In this document: one piece after another, positions 54,078 to 62,709 of the stretch
Numbering within the stretch: position 1 is the first letter of the stretch
Layout of the letters: the number at the start of each line of letters is the position of its first letter
Source of the DNA: Sphingomicrobium arenosum
Lineage (GTDB): Bacteria > Pseudomonadota > Alphaproteobacteria > Sphingomonadales > Sphingomonadaceae
Direction: 5' to 3'
Length of the DNA: 64,000 nt
Assembly (NCBI RefSeq): GCF_026157085.1
Contig: NZ_JANPVN010000001.1
Location: 1,178,001-1,242,000, forward strand
The notes under the pieces: generated by a model
What the model was told of the DNA's origin: nothing
What the model saw: only the letters and a program-made list of their open reading frames with translations
The model's database searches: none
Translations under genes and position numbers: made by a program

Positions 54078-54671
54078 TTAAGCGCCGAAATCCACTTCGA
54101 CCGCTTCATCGGCACCCTCGGCCGCCTCGAACGGCACCTTGGGCTCGGCCCCGTGGATCACCTTCGCGCCGATCGCGTCGGGGAAGGTCCGGATCGTCGT
54201 GTTATAGTTGCGCACCGCATCGTTATAATCGCGCCGCGCGACGAGGATCGAATTCTCGGTCCCCTCGAGCTGCACCATCAAATCGGCGAAGCGCTGCTGG
54301 CTCGCCAGCTCGGGATAGCGCTCGTTGATCACAGTGCCCAGCAGGCTGCGGGCGTTGGACAGCTGCCCCTGCGCCTCGGCATAGGCGCGCACCGCCTCGG
54401 GATCGTCGAGCTGGTCGGTCGACAAGTTGGCCGAGGTCGCCGATGCACGCGCCTCGGTAATCTGCGTCAGGATATCCTCCTCGCTCGCCGCCGCGCCCTT
54501 CACCGTCTCGACGAGATTGCCGATAAGGTCGTTGCGGCGCTGATATTCGGCTTCCACATTGCCCCAGGCGGCATTCACTTCTTCTTCGGCCGTCGGCACG
54601 CTGTTGATGCCGCAGCCCGCGAGGCTGCCTGCGATAAGGGCGGTGGAAAGCAAGGTCAGGCGCTTGGTCAT
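54078..54671 (-). CDS. LemA family lipoprotein
   Basis: 197 residues. Lipobox LAGC (Cys20), then the LemA helical core: EEEVNAAWGNVEAEYQRRNDLIGNLVETVKGAAASEEDILTQITEARASAT, ending in RNYNTTIRTFPDAIGAKVI. LemA and TPM proteins occur together in many bacteria, probably as one envelope system of unknown purpose. First gene of the operon LemA-TPM-TPM-Nudix; REP-like hairpins after it may affect the level of the downstream part. Confidence 0.92.
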   Translation of the reverse strand: MTKRLTLLSTALIAGSLAGCGINSVPTAEEEVNAAWGNVEAEYQRRNDLIGNLVETVKGAAASEEDILTQITEARASATSANLSTDQLDDPEAVRAYAEAQGQLSNARSLLGTVINERYPELASQQRFADLMVQLEGTENSILVARRDYNDAVRNYNTTIRTFPDAIGAKVIHGAEPKVPFEAAEGADEAVEVDFGA

Positions 54672-54788
54672 GGCGATAAATCCCCTCGAATACTCGTGTC
54701 TTATCTAGGTAGGACGGCAAAAAGCCTCTTTCAATGCCGCTGCGATGGCATAAGCTTGATCGCCTAACAACCGGGGGAACGATCAACC

Positions 54789-55226
54789 ATGCTCAAGGAC
54801 TTCAAGGCCTTCATCGCCAAGGGCAACGTCATCGACCTTGCCGTCGCCGTCATCATCGGCGGTGCCTTCGCGCTCATCACCAAGGCGCTCACCGACGACA
54901 TCATCATGCCGGTGGTCGGCGTCCTCTTCGGCGGCCTCGATTTTTCCAACTATTTCACCCTTCTGGGCCCCGTTCCCGAAGGCTACACCGGCTCGATGAC
55001 CAACTATGCCGAATTGAAGGAGGCCGGCGCGGCCGTGCTCGGCTGGGGCAATTTCATCACCGTCATCCTCAATTTCCTCATCCTCGGCTTCATCATCTTC
55101 CTGATGGTCCGCTGGGTGAAAAAGGTGATCGAGACGCACAAGGAAGAGGCCCCCGCCGCGCCCGCAGGCCCGAGCGAGACCGACCTTTTGAAGGACATTC
55201 TCGAAGAGCTGAAAAAGCGCCCCTAG
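54789..55226 (+). CDS. mscL: Large-conductance mechanosensitive channel
   Basis: Pentameric inner-membrane safety valve that opens under osmotic downshock. 145 residues: amphipathic N-terminus MLKDFKAFIAKGNVIDLAVAVIIGGAFALI (TM1 with the G-rich gate), periplasmic loop, TM2 FITVILNFLILGFIIFLMV and a charged C-terminal helix (DLLKDILEELKKRP). The pattern is standard. Four bases at its 3' end overlap the convergent hydrolase gene. Confidence 0.97.
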   Translation: MLKDFKAFIAKGNVIDLAVAVIIGGAFALITKALTDDIIMPVVGVLFGGLDFSNYFTLLGPVPEGYTGSMTNYAELKEAGAAVLGWGNFITVILNFLILGFIIFLMVRWVKKVIETHKEEAPAAPAGPSETDLLKDILEELKKRP

Positions 55227-56752
55227 CGCGGCACGACCATCAGCGTCTCGCCATAGAGGATGAACTCGAACCAGAACCACTTCTTGGTCTTGGACGACGT
55301 TTCCTTCTTGAAGGCGGCGATCAGCCGCTGGCCGTCGGTCTTGAGATAGATCGCCCCGTCGACCTCGACGTTGGAGCGACCCAGCGTCTTGAGATCGGCG
55401 GCCAGCTTGTCCGCCGCCTCGGGCGAGCGCGCGGTGCCGTCCTGCCCCAGTGCCGTCATCAGCCGCTTGATCAGCCGCTGGTCCTCCTCGGCCCGGGTCG
55501 AGCGCTGCAACTCGGTCGACAGGATGACGGGTGATCGCCCCCGCCCGATCTTGCCGAGACGCCCCAACAGGTCGGGGCGCGGATGGACATGGCCCTCCTC
55601 GTCGCCCGACGAAATCACGAAGGCCGCCGGATCGACCGCGGCGAGGAATTCGTCGGTGACGTCGGACGAGCCATGGTGGCACACCTTCATCACGTCCGAG
55701 CGAAAGCGCGGCTGCGCCAGCGCCAGCATCCGGTCCTTGTCGAACGCCTCGACCGGCCAGTCGCGCATCCCGGCATAAGCGGTCAGCAGATATTGCTCGG
55801 CCTCCTTATTGAGGTCGCCGCCGAAGAAAATGCTGAATCGGTCGTAGCACAGCCGCAACAGCACCGAATGGCCGTTCTTCATCTTGCCTTTGCTGGAGAA
55901 GCGCCGCACCCACATCTCGCCTCCCGGCCCGCTCTCGATCACCGGCCCGAGGATCTCGATCCGATAGCCGTTGCGATCATTGGGATCGAACCCCGGCACA
56001 TAATCGACGAGCCCCGCCTCGACGCTCTCGATACTGGTGCCGAGCATCTCGAACCGGCCCGCCGTGCCGCCCGCGATACCGGCGTTGATCGTCCGCGCGA
56101 ACTTGCGGCTCGATCCGCCGATATCGCCGAATAGCGCGCGCATTCCCGCATCGTCGGGCACCAATCCCTCGATATAGGCCTTGCCGCCGCGCTTCCTCGT
56201 CGTGCCATATTGGTCCCAGCCGCTCTTGTGCGGATGCTCGACCAGGCCCGAATGATAGACCGTCTCGAACCGTGCCCCGCCATGCGCCAAGATCGCCTCG
56301 AATCCCCAATAATGGTCGAGATCGGGATGGGTGATCACCGCGGCATGAAAGGGAAAGGGCGTCCCCGCGTCGCGCAGCCGGTCGAGCTTGAAGCGTTCGC
56401 GCAGGAAATCGAGCATTTCCTCGCCCTCGCCCGCATCGACCACCATGATCCGCTCGTCGGAATCGCGCTCGGGCGTGATCAGCACCGATCCATCGCCCTG
56501 CCCGACATCGACGAAAATGATCTCGAGCGGGCGCTGGGGCGTCACATGACGCCGCTCGATCTCGAGGATCGTGCCACCGCCGCCCCACTGGACCTTCACC
56601 TTCTCGCTGGTCCCATTGGCGCTTTCCCCCGGCGCCAGCCGCAGGAAATCCCCCCACAACACCTGCCGCTCGTTTTTCCCCGTCGCGGGGTCGGTGAGGA
56701 ACACGTCGGTATACGGATCCTCGGGCAAGGCGACGAACAACTGGCCGGTCAT
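55223..56752 (-). CDS. ComEC-type MBL-fold hydrolase, soluble
   Basis: 509 residues, no signal peptide or membrane span. After a 70-residue beta-rich N-terminus come the ComEC hallmarks VDVGQGDGSVL (81-91) and THPDLDHYWG (141-150, metal His142, Asp144, Asp146, His147), then GHSVLLRLCYDRFSIFFGGDLN and VCHHGSSDV. ComEC itself has membrane channel domains and makes single-stranded DNA enter; this one lacks them, so it may act as a nuclease or phosphodiesterase alone. GGAGGG precedes the ATG at 56752. Confidence 0.82.
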   Translation of the reverse strand: MTGQLFVALPEDPYTDVFLTDPATGKNERQVLWGDFLRLAPGESANGTSEKVKVQWGGGGTILEIERRHVTPQRPLEIIFVDVGQGDGSVLITPERDSDERIMVVDAGEGEEMLDFLRERFKLDRLRDAGTPFPFHAAVITHPDLDHYWGFEAILAHGGARFETVYHSGLVEHPHKSGWDQYGTTRKRGGKAYIEGLVPDDAGMRALFGDIGGSSRKFARTINAGIAGGTAGRFEMLGTSIESVEAGLVDYVPGFDPNDRNGYRIEILGPVIESGPGGEMWVRRFSSKGKMKNGHSVLLRLCYDRFSIFFGGDLNKEAEQYLLTAYAGMRDWPVEAFDKDRMLALAQPRFRSDVMKVCHHGSSDVTDEFLAAVDPAAFVISSGDEEGHVHPRPDLLGRLGKIGRGRSPVILSTELQRSTRAEEDQRLIKRLMTALGQDGTARSPEAADKLAADLKTLGRSNVEVDGAIYLKTDGQRLIAAFKKETSSKTKKWFWFEFILYGETLMVVPR

Positions 56753-56868
56753 GGCACCCTCCACTGGCAATGTCCCGAGCAGCGCCACCCTTAACATGGA
56801 TCAATCGAGAGCGCGCGTCTCAATTTGGCGGCCGCGTCAGTTTTCGACCAACGACCCACGCCCAATGC

Positions 56869-56904
56869 AAAAAGGCGCCCGGACCGCCATGCCGCCCGAG
56901 CGCC
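56869..56904 (-). terminator. Terminator of the amidohydrolase gene
   Basis: Minus strand GGCGCTCGG/CCGGGCGCC (one G-U), 13-base loop, then TTTTT; 32 bases after the stop. Confidence 0.85.
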
Positions 56905-56935
56905 TCGTCAATTCAGCTCCGATGGAGGCTGCCCC

Positions 56936-58975
56936 CTATTTCGGATCGCCGCCGATGCCGACGTCGCGGCGCATCGCGCGGGCATCGATCACCGTGCCGT
57001 CGAGCACCACCGTCTCGACCCGGCGCAGCGCGCCACCGTCGGCCTCGACATCGCCGTCGACGAGGATGAGGTCGGCTTCCTTGCCGACCGCGATGGAGCC
57101 CGACTGCGCGCCCACGCCCGCCACCTCGGCGGCGATGATCGTCGCGCTCGCCAGCGCATCGGCGCGGCTCATGCCCGCCTCCTCATAGATGGCGATCTCG
57201 CGGAACAGCTCATATCCCTGCCCGTCGGTCCCGGCGACCATCGTCACCCCGCCTTCATGCAGCTTGCCGATGAGCCCCTTCATCACGTCGAAGCTCGCCT
57301 GATAATCGTCATAGCTCATGCCATCCAAGAGCTTGTAGCCCCCGGTGCGCATCCCGCGCTCCATCGTCGCGGGCCACAGCCCTTCCCACGGCTGCGCCGA
57401 CAAGGTCAGCGAGCCGTCGCGCGGCGGCACGACGAAATCCTCGAAGATGGTGATGGTCGGATCCACGATCGCCCCGCGCTCGGCCAGCTCGGCGATGAAC
57501 GCCGCCACTTCCGGGCCGTCGAGATCGACGTCCTTGCCATAACGCAACGGCCCTTCGAGCCGGGCATTGGTGTTCGACGTATCGACCACGTCCTGCGGCA
57601 TGAACTGCATCAGCGCGAAATTGAGGTGGGTGAGCTCGTCATAACCGCTACGCACCGCCTCGATCGGGCGCATCGTCGCGGGCACGTGGCCCGACACGTG
57701 GAGCCCCAATTCCTGCGCCACCGCCGCGGCCGGCGCGATCCACTCGGGGTTCATCGAGGTGTAGAATTTCACCCCATAGAGCCCGTTGGCGGCGATCTCG
57801 CGCACCGCCGCGATCGTCTCTTCTTCGCTCGTCACCGTCATCGCGCCCTGCGCCGCCAACGGATGCTGCTGGTCGACGATGGCGCTGGCGTAGATGTCGG
57901 GCGCGAGCAGCGTCCCCGCCTCCGCCCGCGCGCGCTTGTCGACGATATAGTCCATCTCCGCGCCCGGGCTGCGGTAGCTGGTGATGCCACTGGCGATATT
58001 CTGGAGCAGCTTCCAATCGTCCTGTCCGAAATGCGCATGGCTGTCCCATAGCCCCGGCAGCAGCGTCTTGCCGCGCCCGTCGACCACCCGCATCCCGGCC
58101 TCGGCCGCGATCGATCCCGCCGGCGCCACCGCCGTAATGACCCCGTCCTCGACCAGCACCGCCTGGCCAGTGCGAAAGACACGCTGCTCGGCATCGAACA
58201 GCTTCACATTGTCGAACAGCGTCGGCGCGCGCGCCTCGTCCGTCAGATATTTGGCCGACAGCGCCGCCGTCTGCGCCAGCCCTGCCTCGGCCTGCACTTC
58301 CTTCAGCTGCGGGATGATCGCCTCATAGCCTTCGGGCAGCAGTCCCAGTGTCGAGAAGAAGCCGAAAAAGCGTCCTTCCTCATCGAGCCACACCGGATAA
58401 GGCTGGCTCGCCACCCCCGACAGATAATGAAGCGTGATCGTCTCGCGCTCGCCGCTCGCGCTTTCGACATTGATGCTGCGTCCGCTCGTTTCCAGCCGCG
58501 CCACGCCCGAGGGCAGCAGCGACAGGTCGCCACCGCTTGCCTGCACCGCGCGAATGGCATCGTCGAAGGCCAGCGTCAGCCCGTTGGCCGCCCAATAGAA
58601 GTCGCAGTCATAATCGGCCTCGCCGCGGTCCTTCTCGGTTTCCCAGCGCGCCACGCCGCCCTCGACCACATAGCTCTCCTCGGCCACGCCGAAGGGCGAC
58701 TTGCCGCGAATGGTGATGGTCTCGGGCAGCCCATCCTCGCCATAACAGACGGTCTGGTCGATCTCCCCCGTCCAGCCGCGAAGATTGGTGCTGTCGCGAT
58801 AGGCCATGCAGCCATTGTCGAGCTGCCAGCGATATTGCGTCCCATGCGTGCCTGCCTCCGACAGGAACACCCACTTCTCGGCATTCTCGGGGGGCACCAT
58901 CAGCTCTTCGACCGGGGTCGGTGCAACCGCGATGGCGGTGGAGGAAAGCGCGAGCGCGATCAGCGAAACGGTCAT
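56936..58975 (-). CDS. Exported amidohydrolase family protein
   Basis: 679 residues with a signal peptide (MTVSLIALALSSTAIAVAP). The first 270 residues form a separate beta-rich domain; the amidohydrolase barrel follows with the metal motif LLPGLWDSHAHFGQDD, a Lys-containing strand (GLYGVKFYTSMNPE), HVSGHVPATM (metal His) and AGTDGQGYELF (Asp). C-terminal strands (GSIAVGKEADLILVDGD) close the composite fold. This matches periplasmic imidazolonepropionase-like or peptidase amidohydrolases; substrate unknown. GGGGA ribosome site. Confidence 0.88.
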   Translation of the reverse strand: MTVSLIALALSSTAIAVAPTPVEELMVPPENAEKWVFLSEAGTHGTQYRWQLDNGCMAYRDSTNLRGWTGEIDQTVCYGEDGLPETITIRGKSPFGVAEESYVVEGGVARWETEKDRGEADYDCDFYWAANGLTLAFDDAIRAVQASGGDLSLLPSGVARLETSGRSINVESASGERETITLHYLSGVASQPYPVWLDEEGRFFGFFSTLGLLPEGYEAIIPQLKEVQAEAGLAQTAALSAKYLTDEARAPTLFDNVKLFDAEQRVFRTGQAVLVEDGVITAVAPAGSIAAEAGMRVVDGRGKTLLPGLWDSHAHFGQDDWKLLQNIASGITSYRSPGAEMDYIVDKRARAEAGTLLAPDIYASAIVDQQHPLAAQGAMTVTSEEETIAAVREIAANGLYGVKFYTSMNPEWIAPAAAVAQELGLHVSGHVPATMRPIEAVRSGYDELTHLNFALMQFMPQDVVDTSNTNARLEGPLRYGKDVDLDGPEVAAFIAELAERGAIVDPTITIFEDFVVPPRDGSLTLSAQPWEGLWPATMERGMRTGGYKLLDGMSYDDYQASFDVMKGLIGKLHEGGVTMVAGTDGQGYELFREIAIYEEAGMSRADALASATIIAAEVAGVGAQSGSIAVGKEADLILVDGDVEADGGALRRVETVVLDGTVIDARAMRRDVGIGGDPK

Positions 58976-59070
58976 GAGGGGGTCCCCTGCTGGATAAGTG
59001 GAGCGAAGGATGCGCTTGCCGTCGGCGAAAATCAATTCGTCGCCGTCACATTCCAGAGAAGAGGATAGGT

Positions 59071-59435
59071 GGAGGGTTTCTGTTGCCCGGTACCCTCCGG
59101 ACCGCTGGAATCCCCTTCTGTTGCCCGGTGGGGTCCAACCGCGCTTATTTCATTGTAACCTTAGGCGTTAGCCGTGTGGTTACGCAGCAATAGCGAGTGC
59201 TTCGTTATCGTTAGCACTTGTGTGAATGAGCCTTCACGGTGGTCTCCTACCGATCGGCAACCGGATCTTTATTGCGCTCGTCGATCCTGTTTCGCCCCCA
59301 TCATCAACCGCCTGCTCCTTGAGGAGCGGCTGGTGGTGGAGGCGCCGGGGTACTGCCCCCCGGGTCCGAAACGCCTATTCCATCCGATACTCTACCGACA
59401 TAGCCGGTTGCCCGGCATCCCCAGATAGGCTCATG
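59071..59435 (-). ncRNA. ssrA: tmRNA, circularly permuted two-piece form
   Basis: Minus strand. The acceptor piece comes first and ends at 59334: T-arm GGGG-GCAGTA-CCCC, acceptor CGCCTCC and ACCA; a second CCA follows at once. After a 34-base spacer (59300-59333) the coding piece starts GGGGGCGAAACAGGATCGAC at 59299; its GGGGGCG pairs with CGCCTCC (one G-U). The tag frame at 59180-59215 codes ANDNEALAIAA. CCGGTTGCC in the coding piece (59264-59256) pairs exactly with GGCAACCGG in the acceptor piece (59412-59404). Two hairpins follow the tag (59112-59133, 59071-59098) with the same 14-base loop. The 5' end near 59435 and 3' end are estimates. Confidence 0.93.
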
Positions 59436-59597
59436 CGCTCGGCGAAACAAGCGCCTGCGGCCGCAATCATCGGCTGGAACCACGCCCGGAACCTCGGACC
59501 GGCCGTCCGGTTGGTGACAAGCATCGGACATGCGTCACGGACGAGCGCGCAAGAAAGCGCCGCTACCGCTGCCCCACCTCTTGATAAGGACAGACAG
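59436..59597. other. Intergenic stretch between tmRNA and a small lipoprotein gene
   Basis: About 160 bases that should hold the tmRNA promoter (minus strand) and the lipoprotein promoter (plus strand). I find no convincing promoter pair or repeat. Confidence 0.5.
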
Positions 59598-59867
59598 ATG
59601 AAAAGCTTCCAATTCGGTTCGATCGCCGCCGCCGCCATCGCCCTGGTCGCCTGCGATCCTGCTGCCGACCCGGCAGGCGACGCCGTCGCCGCCGCGGGAG
59701 AAAAGCGCACGCGCGCGCTCGAGGAGGCAGCACGGGCCGAAGCGCAAGCCGAGGCGGAGGCGCTGAAAAAGAAACGCGAGGCGGCGGCGCAAAATAATGC
59801 AGCTGCTGCCAGCGACATCGGCGACGCCCCTCCAACTGCCGATACATCCGCAACGGAGCCGCAATAA
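59598..59867 (+). CDS. Small Ala/Glu-rich lipoprotein
   Basis: 89 residues. Signal with lipobox LVAC (Cys20), then a charged helix AAGEKRTRALEEAARAEAQAEAEALKKKREAAAQ likely to form a coiled-coil, and a Pro/Thr tail. AAGGA ribosome site. No conserved domain. Stands between the tmRNA and two further acidic lipoprotein genes. Confidence 0.65.
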   Translation: MKSFQFGSIAAAAIALVACDPAADPAGDAVAAAGEKRTRALEEAARAEAQAEAEALKKKREAAAQNNAAAASDIGDAPPTADTSATEPQ

Positions 59868-60117
59868 TTTCGGTAGCGTTATTAACGCGTTAAACCGATT
59901 TTTCCCCTTATTCGCCCGTTTTTTCGCCGCATCCATGCTTCCCCGCACGTATGGCTCGCCCCGCCGTTACCGCCGCCGCTTACACCACGGGAAGATTGAC
60001 AATGCGGTGACATGACGGAACCAATGGCGCCGGATCGCCGTTAAGGCTTTCCGTTGTTGCACTGCCGCAAAGGCAGGCGACTGCTAACGGACGATTTAAA
60101 TTTTTGGGGATTTGACC

Positions 60118-60369
60118 ATGAAGAAGATTGCTTTTGCTCTGACCGGCGCCGTTGCGCTCTCGCTCGCCGCTTGCGGCCAGGACCAGGAAGACGTTGTCGA
60201 AGAAATCAACGACGGCCAGGTCGAACAGCTCGAAGCGCAGGCCGACACCGCCGATGACCTCGGCATGGAAGCTGAATCGGAAGCGCTCGAAGACCAGGCC
60301 GATGCCGTCGAAGAGCAGGGCGAAATCGCCGAAGAAGCTGCCGAAGACGCTGACGGCGACGTCCTCTAG
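60118..60369 (+). CDS. Small acidic lipoprotein (tandem copy 1)
   Basis: 83 residues. Signal MKKIAFALTGAVALSLAAC, then an almost purely Glu/Asp/Ala/Gln chain (DQEDVVEEINDGQVEQLEAQADTADDL...), very acidic and probably helical. The signal peptide differs from the next gene at few positions, so the two arose by duplication of the N-terminal part. The 5' UTR has a CTGCC/GGCAG hairpin and a GGGG ribosome site. Confidence 0.72.
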   Translation: MKKIAFALTGAVALSLAACGQDQEDVVEEINDGQVEQLEAQADTADDLGMEAESEALEDQADAVEEQGEIAEEAAEDADGDVL

Positions 60370-60404
60370 GGATCGTCTTCAAAGCTGATTTGAAAGATTT
60401 TTCG

Positions 60405-60671
60405 ATGAAGAAAATCGCCTTTGCCCTCGTCGGGGCCACCGCCCTCACTCTCGCCGCTTGTGCTGGCGAGGCGGAAGAGGAAATGGTGGATGACACCACC
60501 CTCACCGACGAGAGCTATGACGAAAATGCCGCGAGCCTCGAAGACGTGATCGAAGAACCCGTCGTCGAGGAACCGGCTGCCGTGGAACCGGCCGCACCGC
60601 CCGTCGATCAGATCGACGAAAGCGACGTTGCCGGCACCACTGCGGAAACCGAGGACGTGGTCGGCCTCTAA
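60405..60671 (+). CDS. Small acidic lipoprotein (tandem copy 2)
   Basis: 88 residues. Signal MKKIAFALVGATALTLAAC, followed by an acidic, Pro/Val-rich chain (EEPVVEEPAAVEPAAPPVDQID), less helical than copy 1. A TTG at 60390 is an alternative start, but the ATG aligns with copy 1. Only 35 bp separate the two genes, and a terminator closes the unit. Confidence 0.7.
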   Translation: MKKIAFALVGATALTLAACAGEAEEEMVDDTTLTDESYDENAASLEDVIEEPVVEEPAAVEPAAPPVDQIDESDVAGTTAETEDVVGL

Positions 60672-60705
60672 CGAGCCGAGGACGTTCCAGCCCGTTTCAA
60701 ACGGG

Positions 60706-60741
60706 AAAGGCCGGATACCCCATGGGTGTCCGGCCTTTTTT
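60706..60741 (+). terminator. Terminator of the acidic lipoprotein pair
   Basis: 15-bp stem AAAGGCCGGATACCC/GGGTGTCCGGCCTTT (one G-U), 3-base loop, six Ts; a CCCGTTT/AAACGGG hairpin just precedes it. Confidence 0.88.
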
Positions 60742-60780
60742 CATTCCCATGCCCGCGCGCCTGCGCCATCAGGAGAGGCG

Positions 60781-61533
60781 ATGAGTACCGCCGACCCCCT
60801 TCCCCCCGCCATTCCCGCCGCCACGCTCATCCTGCTGCGCGAGGGCCCGGACGGGCTCCCTGAGACGCTCATGGTCCGCCGCACCGCGCACATGGCATTC
60901 GCTGCCGGTGCATGGGTCTGGCCCGGCGGGCGCATCGACGCTGCCGATCACGACCATCCCGACACCCCCGCCGACGTCATCGCCGCCTTGCGCGAACTGA
61001 TCGAGGAAGTGGGCGTGGCGGTCGGTCTCGACCCTGCCCCCGATGCTGCCACCAGCGCCGCGCTCCAGGCCGCGCTGCTCGAGGGCCAGCCGCTCCTCCC
61101 GCTGCTCGACGCGCACGGGCTTGCCATCGACCCGCAGGCCTTCACCCGCTTCGCCCGCTGGGCCCCCAACCTCAACCTGAAGCGCCGCTTCGATACCTGG
61201 TTCATCCTCGCCCGCGCGCCTGCCGATCTGCCGACCCGCCAGCACCAGGAGGCCGAAGTCGCCGCCTCGCAATGGATCAGCCCCGCCGCCATGCTCGATC
61301 AGATCGCCGCCGGCGCCGCCCACGCCATCTTCCCCACGCTGCGCAACCTCGAACGCCTCGCCGAGGCGCGCACCGTCGACCAGGTCTTCGCCGATGCCGC
61401 CGCGCATCCGGTCGACACCATCGTCCCCTGGGTCGAGGAGCGCGATGGCGTAAAAACCCTCTGCATCCCCGAGGATCGCGGTTACCCCGTCACCGCCTCG
61501 CCGCTCGCCGACGCCTTTCGTGGCCAGCACTAG
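60781..61533 (+). CDS. Nudix hydrolase (NUDT7/19-like)
   Basis: 250 residues. ATLILLREGPDGLPETLMVRRTAHMAFAAGAWVWPGGRID precedes an interrupted Nudix box, where an insertion (AADHDHPDTP) separates GG from ALRELIEEVGV, as in NUDT7/8/19-type CoA hydrolases. Later RWAPNLNLKRRFDTWFIL supports that group. Acyl-CoA cleavage is inferred, not shown. AGGAGAGG ribosome site; overlaps the next gene by 14 bases. Confidence 0.82.
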   Translation: MSTADPLPPAIPAATLILLREGPDGLPETLMVRRTAHMAFAAGAWVWPGGRIDAADHDHPDTPADVIAALRELIEEVGVAVGLDPAPDAATSAALQAALLEGQPLLPLLDAHGLAIDPQAFTRFARWAPNLNLKRRFDTWFILARAPADLPTRQHQEAEVAASQWISPAAMLDQIAAGAAHAIFPTLRNLERLAEARTVDQVFADAAAHPVDTIVPWVEERDGVKTLCIPEDRGYPVTASPLADAFRGQH

Positions 61534-62248
61534 CCGCCGCGCCCCACGCTGGCCGCGCCGCCTCCTTCTCCTCGCCCTGCTCGCCGCGCTCGGCTGGGGT
61601 GCCTGGCGCTATGCCGCCGCCTATATCGACGCCTATCCCGAACAGTTCCCCTTCACCCCGCTCGACCTCGCCGATCCCGTCGGCCCCTACACCGACGCCA
61701 AGCTCGCCGCCCTCGCCAGCGACCCGCAGGCCTGCCTCGCGCTCGTGCGTGCCGCGGGGATCGCCGAGACCTTCGCCGCCCCCCGCCAGCCCGCCGAGGC
61801 CCAATGCGGCTACACCGACGGCATCACGCTCGACCTCGCGCCCAGCCCGCTCGCCACTGCCTGTCCCGTCGCCGCCGCGCTCTACCTGTGGCAGCGCGAC
61901 ACGCTCGCCCCCGCCGCCGAGCGCCACCTCGGCACCACCGTCACCCCGGTCCATAACGGCAGCTACAATTGCCGCCGCCTCTACGGCCGCGCCGACGGCC
62001 CCTGGTCGCGCCACGCCACCGCCGACGCGATCGACATTGCGGGCTTTCGCACCGCCGACGGTCGCGCCCTCAGCCTGCTCGCCGACTGGGACGGCGCCCC
62101 CGCCGAGGCCGCCTTCCTGCGCGAGGCACGCGACGGTGCCTGCGCCTTGTTTTCAGCGGTCCTGTCACCCGATTACAACGCCGCCCACGCCGATCACCTC
62201 CACCTCGCCATGCGCGAGGGCAGCATGGGCTGGTCCGCCTGCCGCTAA
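61520..62248 (+). CDS. Extensin-like family protein
   Basis: 242 residues, GTG start overlapping the Nudix gene. One N-terminal membrane span (PRRLLLLALLAALGWGAWRYAAAY), then the extensin-like C-terminal domain found in proteobacteria: QCGYTDGITLD, the four Cys (CLAL, CGYT, CPVA, CRRL), HNGSYNCRRLYGR, HATADAIDIAGFRTADGR and AHADHLHLAMR. The His/Asp set resembles zinc D-alanyl-D-alanine peptidases, so a wall-related role is plausible. Confidence 0.87.
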   Translation: MASTSRRAPRWPRRLLLLALLAALGWGAWRYAAAYIDAYPEQFPFTPLDLADPVGPYTDAKLAALASDPQACLALVRAAGIAETFAAPRQPAEAQCGYTDGITLDLAPSPLATACPVAAALYLWQRDTLAPAAERHLGTTVTPVHNGSYNCRRLYGRADGPWSRHATADAIDIAGFRTADGRALSLLADWDGAPAEAAFLREARDGACALFSAVLSPDYNAAHADHLHLAMREGSMGWSACR

Positions 62249-62270
62249 GGAAGCGCTGATTCGGGACATG

Positions 62271-62305
62271 AAAAAAGGCCGCGGGAGCTGATGCTCCGCG
62301 CGGCC
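62271..62305 (-). terminator. Terminator of the SWIB gene
   Basis: Stem GGCCGCG+GGAGC with GCTCC+CGCGGCC (one bulged G), 4-base loop, six Ts on the minus strand. Confidence 0.85.
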
Positions 62306-62347
62306 CTCTATCGCGAGACGCCCTTCAAAGGCGTCCGGCACCCTCCC

Positions 62348-62623
62348 TTACGAGAGGTGCTTCGACAGGTGCTTGTTCATTTCGAACATGGTCACCTTGT
62401 CCGCGCCGAAAATGGGACGCAGCGTGTCGTCGGCCATGATTTCCCGCTTATTCTGCGGATTCTGAAGGTTGTTGGCCTTGATGTAAGCCCACATCTTCGA
62501 AACGACTTCGCTACGCGGAAGCGGGGTCGGACCGGTCACTTTCGCCAGTTCGGCCGACGGCGTCACCGGGCGAGCAAGACCGCCCCCTGCTTTACGCCCC
62601 GACCCGCTCTTATTGTCTGCCAT
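62348..62623 (-). CDS. SWIB/MDM2 domain protein
   Basis: 91 residues. A basic N-terminus (NKSGSGRKAGGG) precedes the SWIB domain: LPRSEVVSKMWAYIKANNLQNPQNKREIMADDTLRPIFGADKVTMFEMNKHLSKHL. SWIB domains are typical of eukaryotic chromatin remodelers and also occur as stand-alone proteins in chlamydiae and alphaproteobacteria, where the role is unclear (DNA topology or chromosome packing has been suggested). AGGAGGG ribosome site. Confidence 0.92.
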   Translation of the reverse strand: MADNKSGSGRKAGGGLARPVTPSAELAKVTGPTPLPRSEVVSKMWAYIKANNLQNPQNKREIMADDTLRPIFGADKVTMFEMNKHLSKHLS

Positions 62624-62709
62624 GATATTTGGCCCTCCTGTTAAGTAAGGAGGCGAGTAGAGCGAGCTTCCCTAAGGGGCGCAAGAGGGAGAATCGCACT
62701 TTTTCGTGA

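Noticed and set aside
59226..59600. Plus-strand open frame running into the small lipoprotein at 59598
   Set aside because: It crosses the tmRNA; the real protein starts at the ATG at 59598 with a ribosome site and signal peptide.
59996..60024. TTGACA at 59996 as the -35 of the acidic lipoprotein pair
   Set aside because: The expected -10 position reads AACCAA; no acceptable -10 at 16-18 bases.
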